Positions 7,201 to 10,253 of a stretch of DNA of 10,253 nt are shown here, in pieces. Each line of letters starts with the position of its first letter. Positions within the stretch are counted from its first letter, which is position 1. Under the pieces are notes generated by a model that saw only the letters and a list, made by a program, of their open reading frames with translations, had not been told where the DNA came from and ran no database searches. A program made the translations under genes and the position numbers. This DNA comes from Campylobacteraceae bacterium (lineage in GTDB: Bacteria > Campylobacterota > Campylobacteria > Campylobacterales > Sulfurovaceae): positions 1 through 10,253 of the forward strand of contig JALVQH010000278.1 of NCBI GenBank assembly GCA_027031505.1, written 5' to 3'.

Positions 7201-8672
7201 GAAAACGCAGCCAGCGGGGTGTCATCCCCCATCGAGGCGGTGGTCTCCTTGCCCTCTTTGACGACCGGCTCGATCACCTGCTCCAGCACTTCGAGAGTGA
7301 AGTTGAAGTAACGCTGCCTGGCTTTGAGGTCTTCGGCAGTAAACTGCTCCACTTCACTTACCGGTTTGTCGGAGTACTCCTGGAGATAAATCATATGTTC
7401 GTTGAGCCATTTTCCGTACGGCTCTCTGGTTTTGAGATAGTCGTTGATGTCGTCATCTTTGAGCACGGTACCGTACTTCATGTCCAGCCCGATCATTTCA
7501 CCCGACTGGAGGCGTCCTCTCTCGAGGATTTGATTCTCCGGAATGTCAAGTACGCCGTATTCGCTGGAGATGAGGAGGCGGCGGTCGCGGGTGATGATAT
7601 ATTTGGCGGGACGCAGTCCGTTGCGGTCGAGCACTACACCGATATGGCGTCCGTCGGTCATGCTCACAGCCGCCGGTCCATCCCAGGCTTCAAACGTCGT
7701 ACTGACGTATTCGTAAAAAGCACGAAGTTCGGCATCCATGTGCGGAGCATTCTGCCACGCAGCCGGGATCACCGAACGGGCGATCCGGAAAAAGTCCATC
7801 CCATTCACCCGCAAAAACTCGATAAAGTTGTCGAGACTGGCACTGTCGCTCATCCCCTCCTGTACGATCGGCAGCAGGCGCGCCATCTCTTCGTCGCTGA
7901 AGACTTCGCTGCGGATTGATTCGCTCTTGGCAAGGGTATTGAACCGGTTGGCGGTGACGGAGTTGATCTCTCCGTTGTGGGCAATCATCCGAAACGGCTG
8001 TGCCAGTTTCCACTGCGGCAGAGTATTGGTCGAGAAACGCTGATGAAAGAGGGCGAAACTGATCTCAAAATGCGGATCGGCCAGATCGACATAAAACTCC
8101 TTAAGATGAGTGGGCATCACGAGCCCTTTGTACGAAACCACATTCGCAGAAAAAGAAGGGATATAAAAGCCCTCTTTGTCACCGAGTGCCTTTTCAATCT
8201 CCTTACGGGAGAGGTAGAGCAGCGCATCGAAACGGCGGCGCCCCATCAGCGAAGCCGGCTCGACAAAAATATGATAAATCTCAGGCAGGGTCTCGATCGC
8301 CTGCGCACCGAGCGCTTCGGTATTGACCGGGACTTTACGAATGTAGAGGAGGCGGAGGTCATTCTTCTCGCAGACTTCGCGAAAAACCGTCAAATCATCT
8401 TCATCGGTACTGAAGAGGACGGCGACGGCATATCTGGACGGGAGATCGATCCCCTCTTTTGCCAGTTGGCGGCTGAAAAATGCACGCGGTGTTGAGAGGA
8501 GCAGTCCGCTTCCATCCCCCGTCTTGCCATCCGCAGCAATCGCCCCGCGGTGGATCATTCGCGAGAGGGATGTGACGGCATCTTCGAGGTTTTGACGGGA
8601 GGGGGTGTTGTCGATCGATGCGAGCAGTCCAAAGCCACAGTTGTCTTTGAATGAGGTAAAAAGATCTTGCAT
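4251..8672 (-). CDS. gltB: Glutamate synthase large subunit (GltB)
   Basis: The 1473-residue alpha subunit converts glutamine plus 2-oxoglutarate to two glutamates, channelling ammonia between sites. Seen in order: a class II glutamine amidotransferase domain with the NCGFG nucleophile (C12, so an 11-residue leader would be removed to expose Cys), including MIHRGAIAADGKTGDGSGLL and the HQRFSTNTLPQW and AHNGEINS segments. A central domain is followed by the FMN synthase domain with GGTGAAPLTS (about 1033-1042). The 3Fe-4S ligands are C1107-x5-C1113-x4-C1118, in CRILRICHLNRC. The C-terminal GXGXG beta-helix has GTTGQSLGAF and NGAGNDYIGKGMAGG (about 1270-1305). Length and domain order match bacterial GltB, with no break in frame over 4.4 kb. 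The ATG is preceded by TTAAGG 7 nt upstream. It is the first gene of the gltB-gltD-IMPase transcript. Confidence 0.98.
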   Translation of the reverse strand: MQDLFTSFKDNCGFGLLASIDNTPSRQNLEDAVTSLSRMIHRGAIAADGKTGDGSGLLLSTPRAFFSRQLAKEGIDLPSRYAVAVLFSTDEDDLTVFREVCEKNDLRLLYIRKVPVNTEALGAQAIETLPEIYHIFVEPASLMGRRRFDALLYLSRKEIEKALGDKEGFYIPSFSANVVSYKGLVMPTHLKEFYVDLADPHFEISFALFHQRFSTNTLPQWKLAQPFRMIAHNGEINSVTANRFNTLAKSESIRSEVFSDEEMARLLPIVQEGMSDSASLDNFIEFLRVNGMDFFRIARSVIPAAWQNAPHMDAELRAFYEYVSTTFEAWDGPAAVSMTDGRHIGVVLDRNGLRPAKYIITRDRRLLISSEYGVLDIPENQILERGRLQSGEMIGLDMKYGTVLKDDDINDYLKTREPYGKWLNEHMIYLQEYSDKPVSEVEQFTAEDLKARQRYFNFTLEVLEQVIEPVVKEGKETTASMGDDTPLAAFSDRQRSFSDFFRQKFAQVTNPPIDPIREKTVMSLNTGFGEIRNILVEDAEHAVRLKTVSPILSFDKFNVLQEFGNPKDPKYDPTYHAKRYDVTYEQGLKEALDALVDRIIADVRETGVRIIILDDRGVNQHLRTIPMLMAVGRVNEALLDAGLRHATSIVAASGEVYDSHKAATLLAYGAAAIYPYLYYATAVEVAHRGAKNIDNTVCLKRLRKSMNAGLLKIMSKMGISTVASYRNSKLFDIIGLGDEIVEECFRGSHALLKGLGYKEIGARVARAHADAYNARMKNHIFPLYVGGFYKYTQGHEYHDFGPKTVHAIHYLSRTGKPKDYDKLKSMLEGRGTKFIRDFFVFKKGRDPIPLEEVEPAEAILKRFSTAAMSLGSISPEAHEAMAEAMNRLGGMSNSGEGGEDAARFDTIKNSRIKQVASGRFGVTPGYLRSAEELQIKVAQGAKPGEGGQLPGHKVNPLVARLRHTIPGVTLISPPPHHDIYSIEDLAQLIFDLKQINPDARVAVKLVSTAGVGTIAAGVAKCYADKIIISGADGGTGAAPLTSIKHAGNPWELGLAEAHNALKANDLRDKVLLETDGGLKTGMDVVKAAIFGAERYAFGTGALTILGCRILRICHLNRCTVGIATQEEKLREHFEGTVERLMNYFRLLAEDVRSILASLGFRSLEEIIGQTDLLEVVDSKLADKFDFEALLVKLDGPNTRQVERNEPFDDNAYEKGILKELSGTIKNPSESITLHKSIRNTNRSFGALISGEIAKYYGDKGLPDNTINLELTGTTGQSLGAFLSPGISIRVNGAGNDYIGKGMAGGRIVITSEYGSERFSLGGNTCLYGATGGKLYVAGQVGERFAVRNSGAIAIVEGTGDHPCEYMTGGVVVILGKTGVNFGAGMTGGVAFVLDEAHEFVENVNTELVEARRIDTDDTDIERYYLKKLLKDYYRETQSAAARAILDNFRVKIRDFWMVRPKDMKSPLKIEEGE

Positions 8673-8727
8673 AAGCCAACCTTAATCGATATTTCAGTAG
8701 GGTTCCGAAAAATCCCCAAAGTCCAAG

Positions 8728-8733
8728 ATTGTA
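8728..8733 (-). promoter_or_regulatory. Candidate -10 box of the gltB promoter
   Basis: On the minus strand TACAAT lies about 56 nt upstream of the gltB start codon, within TTTTGGGTACAATCTT. No good -35 is seen at 16-18 nt spacing. In Campylobacterota sigma-70 promoters the -35 is often poorly conserved, which is known for the group. The implied leader is about 48 nt and ends in the TTAAGG ribosome site at 8680-8685. Confidence 0.4.
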
Positions 8734-8779
8734 CCCAAAAGGCGGTTAGAAACTCATGAAAACAGGCAGCTTCCCTCCT

Positions 8780-8805
8780 CGTTCCCCATCTTCCGATGGG
8801 GAACG
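8780..8805. repeat. Perfect 11-bp stem hairpin, family B-like
   Basis: CGTTCCCCATC, loop TTCC, GATGGGGAACG: every stem base pairs. Its plan (GTTCC-NN-ATC, a 4-nt pyrimidine loop, GAT-NN-GGAAC) is the same as the hairpin at 10225-10248, which has AT in place of CC at the two variable positions and the matching change in the other arm. No T-run follows on either strand, so it does not look like an intrinsic terminator. Confidence 0.75.
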
Positions 8806-8829
8806 CATACATACCGTTGGCTGGCACAT

Positions 8830-8850
8830 GTTCCATATCAGGAGAGACTG
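8830..8850 (+). repeat. Family B inverted arm, left
   Basis: Reads GTTCCATATC, AGGA, GAGACTG. It is the partner of the arm at 8968-8988: the outer 10 and inner 7 bases are exact inverted complements, while the central AGGA is the same on the top strand in both arms. The pair encloses the REP doublet at 8872-8947. Confidence 0.7.
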
Positions 8851-8871
8851 TGAAAGAACTCACACCTTATA

Positions 8872-8895
8872 GGAGCAGGGGCTTTAGCCCCGTTA
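8872..8895 (+). repeat. REP-like palindromic repeat, family A copy 3
   Basis: Reads GGAGCA, the perfect hairpin GGGGCT-TT-AGCCCC (8878-8891), then GTTA. It matches copies 1 and 2 at the GGAGCA head and the CGTTA tail, with the same stem as copy 2. It is the left member of a tight head-to-head pair spanning 76 nt. Confidence 0.8.
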
Positions 8896-8911
8896 AAATG
8901 GCGCCATTTTA
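8894..8911. repeat. 18-bp perfect palindrome between two REP copies
   Basis: TAAAATGGCGCCATTTTA is fully self-complementary, with no loop. It starts within the tail of REP copy 3 and occupies the left part of the spacer before copy 4. It could be a protein-binding dyad or a cruciform-prone centre of the composite element; I know no regulator with this site. Confidence 0.7.
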
Positions 8912-8924
8912 TGGAGATTCGTTA

Positions 8925-8947
8925 TACGGGACTGAGGTTCCTGCTCC
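8925..8947 (-). repeat. REP-like palindromic repeat, family A copy 4
   Basis: On the minus strand it reads GGAGCA, GGAACC-TC-AGTCCC, GTA. It is inverted relative to copy 3. The stem is less perfect than in the other copies (one G-T pair when the DNA is read on the plus strand, plus a mismatched inner pair), suggesting some decay. Confidence 0.7.
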
Positions 8948-8967
8948 AATATTCTCGAGTTCTTTCG

Positions 8968-8988
8968 CAGTCTCAGGAGATATGGAAC
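8968..8988 (-). repeat. Family B inverted arm, right
   Basis: Top strand CAGTCTC, AGGA, GATATGGAAC; on the minus strand GTTCCATATC, TCCT, GAGACTG. In that orientation it resembles the unit at 10204-10224 (GTTCCATATC, TCCCCTC, ACTG) in 17 of 21 positions. It ends 18 nt before the recO start codon. Confidence 0.7.
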
Positions 8989-9006
8989 CAGGGGAGAGGT
9001 GAAAAT

Positions 9007-9624
9007 ATGAAAGGATTCGTCCTTGCTCTAACCCGTGCCAAAAACGAAGACATGATCGCCACAGTCCTCTCCGAGCATCGGGTGGAGCGCTACTACCGCT
9101 TCTACGGAGCGCGCCATTCGATCCTCCAGCTGGGGCACTTGATTGATTTTGAGATCGAGGAGGGAGATGGGCGCTTCATGCCCCGACTGCGCAGTCTGAG
9201 GCATCATGGCTTCCCCTGGCTGTATGACCGAAACCGTCTGATGCTCTGGCACGATTTTGTCAAACTCTTCGAACCGCATCTGCGTGATACGGAGGAGCTC
9301 GACCGCTTCTACTTCAATCAGCTGCTCACCGCCGCCCGACGCTGGGAACGCCAAAACCCCAAACGGATCGTCGTCGAGAGCTACCACGCCCTTCTCACCC
9401 ACGAAGGGCGGCTCCACCCCTCCGACCGCTGCTACATCTGCGAACAGCCTCTGAGAGACACCGTCAGTCTCATGACTGCCTTCCACCCTGCCCATCCTGA
9501 GTGCATCTACGCCCCTTCTCTTCCCCGACCGCTCATCGAAGATTTTTTTGTATCGGGCAAAACCCTTTATCTCGATGATGCCACCGTCGATCAACTCTTC
9601 AGTACGGTCAAAAAAGGACTCTGA
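9007..9624 (+). CDS. recO: Recombination protein RecO, epsilonproteobacterial type
   Basis: A 205-residue DNA-repair mediator. RecO anneals single strands and, with RecR, helps load RecA on SSB-coated gaps in the RecF pathway. Seen: an N-terminal OB-fold-like start MKGFVLALTRAKNEDMI, a segment RYYRFYGARHSILQLGHLID followed by PRLRSLRHHGFPWL that I recognise from RecO of Sulfurimonas/Campylobacter relatives, a helical middle part (RDTEELDRFYF) and a C-terminal zinc-site candidate CYIC with HPAHPEC. It is shorter than E. coli RecO (about 240), as is usual in this group. The start at 9007 is chosen because GGGGAGAGG lies 7 nt upstream and the protein then begins in the family's way. An in-frame ATG at 8911 would add 32 residues encoded by repeat DNA and is rejected. 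The identification rests on recalled similarity. Confidence 0.88.
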   Translation: MKGFVLALTRAKNEDMIATVLSEHRVERYYRFYGARHSILQLGHLIDFEIEEGDGRFMPRLRSLRHHGFPWLYDRNRLMLWHDFVKLFEPHLRDTEELDRFYFNQLLTAARRWERQNPKRIVVESYHALLTHEGRLHPSDRCYICEQPLRDTVSLMTAFHPAHPECIYAPSLPRPLIEDFFVSGKTLYLDDATVDQLFSTVKKGL

Positions 9625-9633
9625 CCGGTAATC

Positions 9634-9661
9634 AAACGGTAATCCCTCTTTGGTACCGTTT
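9634..9661. other. Hairpin between recO and the lipoprotein gene, possible weak terminator
   Basis: AAACGGTA (9634-9641) pairs perfectly with TACCGTTT (9654-9661) around a 12-nt loop, 10 nt past the recO stop. The stem is only 8 bp, has few G-C pairs and no T-run follows (CAAATATC), so termination would be weak. A short direct repeat GGTAATC (9627-9633 and 9638-9644) overlaps it at 11-bp spacing, about one helical turn, so a regulator site is an alternative. Confidence 0.35.
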
Positions 9662-9684
9662 CAAATATCATTCAGGGAGTTATC

Positions 9685-10158
9685 ATGTTTCGCTTGCTGG
9701 TTCACGCTACGCTTTTGGGTTCACTGCTTCTCGTATCTGCCTGCAGCAGCGTCGATCCGATCGATACGACTCTGATCTCCGGATCGACCGATGCTCCAGC
9801 TATACTTACCGCCTGTTGTGACGGAGGTGTCTACCGCGAAAGCCATACACTTGATTATGGCAGTGCCCGGCATCCTTTTGCTCTCACGCTCCCGCGTGGC
9901 AGTACCTGCCGCATTACAATCAGCTTTCGCCCGGATGATGCAACGAAGCATTTCACGACACTGCTGGCTTTTGAGAACGGACAGAGCCAGGATATTCGTC
10001 TAAGTACCAAAAATGCCTCCATTGATCTGGGAAACATCACACTACCCCATGACCCGCTGACCCTCATCGGTCGCAACGGAGGCCATTTTGCCAGGCACCC
10101 CCTCACACTCCGGCTCGAAGATACCGATACCACCCTCCCCCACGAGAACGTTCAGTAG
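9685..10158 (+). CDS. Small putative lipoprotein of unknown function
   Basis: A 157-residue protein with a clear type II signal peptide: MFRLLVHATLLGSLLLVSAC, lipobox VSAC with C20 as the lipidation site, followed by SSVDP. The residue after Cys is Ser, which in enterobacterial rules favours the outer membrane; whether those rules hold in Campylobacterota is uncertain. The mature part (about 138 residues) has no transmembrane segment and looks beta-rich, with alternating stretches such as HPFALTLPRGSTCRITISFRP and PLTLRLEDTDTTL. There are three further cysteines (CC near 44-45 and one in STCRI). I do not recognise the family. AGGGAG lies 5 nt before the ATG. It follows recO by 60 nt in the same direction, with a hairpin between, so co-transcription is possible but not shown. 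Confidence 0.85.
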   Translation: MFRLLVHATLLGSLLLVSACSSVDPIDTTLISGSTDAPAILTACCDGGVYRESHTLDYGSARHPFALTLPRGSTCRITISFRPDDATKHFTTLLAFENGQSQDIRLSTKNASIDLGNITLPHDPLTLIGRNGGHFARHPLTLRLEDTDTTLPHENVQ

Positions 10159-10198
10159 CCACAGCCGGCAACCAAACGCACCTGAAGTTGCGTCCCCA

Positions 10199-10252
10199 CA
10201 CTGGTTCCATATCTCCCCTCACTGGTTCCATATCTCCCGATATGGAACAGTG
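10199..10252. repeat. Family B tandem unit plus hairpin at the right edge
   Basis: Two identical 19-nt copies of CACTGGTTCCATATCTCCC start at 10199 and 10220 (period 21). The second copy folds with the sequence after it: GTTCCATATC (10225-10234), loop TCCC, GATATGGAAC (10239-10248), a perfect 10-bp stem. It is extended by CACT (10220-10223) pairing with AGTG (10249-10252), with one bulged G. Located 40 nt past the lipoprotein stop. The cluster may continue beyond the window. It has no T-tract. Confidence 0.8.
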
Positions 10253-10253
10253 T

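Larger units (their letters stand above)
8673..9006. other. Divergent gltB-recO intergenic region, packed with inverted repeats
   Basis: These 334 nt hold no convincing gene. From left to right they contain the gltB leader and candidate -10 (8673-8733), about 45 nt with nothing recognised, a perfect 11-bp hairpin (8780-8805), a family B arm (8830-8850), REP copy 3 (8872-8895), an 18-bp palindrome (8894-8911), REP copy 4 (8925-8947), a second family B arm (8968-8988) and the recO ribosome site (8991-8999). No clear plus-strand promoter for recO could be picked out; TATAGG at 8868-8873 has no -35 partner. Confidence 0.8.

Noticed and set aside
5277..7919. Two long plus-strand open frames (412 and 435 codons) opposite gltB
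   Set aside because: Both lie wholly within intact gltB on the other strand, have no plausible start signals and show no known protein motif.
8911..9006. Upstream in-frame ATG extending RecO by 32 residues
   Set aside because: The extension is encoded by REP and family B repeats, has no ribosome site and is not part of the RecO fold; the 9007 start has a good Shine-Dalgarno.
10176..10193. ACGCA...TGCGT inverted repeat after the lipoprotein gene
   Set aside because: A 5-bp stem with an 8-nt loop and no T-run is within chance expectation.
10199..10252. CRISPR array or dif/attC recombination site at the right edge
   Set aside because: The two direct repeats are separated by only 2 nt, with no spacers, and I do not see the XerH/dif or attC core motifs; the region is better described as hairpin repeats.

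Overview
The window reads as ordinary chromosomal housekeeping DNA from a Campylobacterota (epsilonproteobacterial) organism of moderate GC. The strongest clue is the short, 205-residue RecO of the type found in Sulfurimonas/Campylobacter relatives. The GltB-GltD pair and an inositol-monophosphatase-family gene directly before accD fit the same group. Genus is not determinable from this sequence; a relatively GC-rich sulfur-oxidiser such as a Sulfurovum/Nitratifractor relative is only a guess.

Layout. Positions 2-160 hold the last 52 codons of an unidentified plus-strand protein, which runs tail-to-tail into ppk2 with a 13-nt overlap. Positions 148-8672 are a minus-strand block, read right to left: gltB, gltD, an IMPase-family phosphatase, accD and, after a 251-nt gap full of repeats, ppk2 (class I-like polyphosphate kinase 2). 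gltB/gltD/IMPase are packed with 1-nt spacing and a TGATG overlap, so they are very likely one transcript. accD has its own near-consensus promoter (TTGAGT, 17-nt spacer, TGC-TATAAT) lying in the end of the IMPase gene. To the right of gltB, a 334-nt divergent intergenic region separates it from plus-strand recO. recO is followed by a small lipoprotein gene of unknown function and then by repeats that run off the window edge.

Function. GltB and GltD form NADPH-dependent glutamate synthase (ammonia assimilation). AccD is the zinc-finger beta subunit of acetyl-CoA carboxylase carboxyltransferase (fatty acid synthesis). PPK2 interconverts polyphosphate and nucleotides. RecO acts in RecF-pathway recombinational repair. 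No mobile-element gene, RNA gene or CRISPR array was seen.

The non-routine content is in the intergenic DNA. Two repeat families are visible. Family A is a REP-like palindrome (GGAGCA, then a GGGRCT-loop-AGYCCC hairpin, then CGTTA). It occurs as two head-to-head pairs, at 1017-1191 and 8872-8947, the second with an 18-bp perfect palindrome between its members. Family B is a GTTCC-NNATC hairpin unit, seen as a closed hairpin at 8780-8805, as distant inverted arms at 8830-8850 and 8968-8988 that enclose the family A pair, and as a tandem-plus-hairpin cluster at 10199-10252. The nested arrangement in front of recO resembles a composite non-autonomous element (REPIN or MITE-like). Family B sequence appears to run into the recO ribosome binding site.
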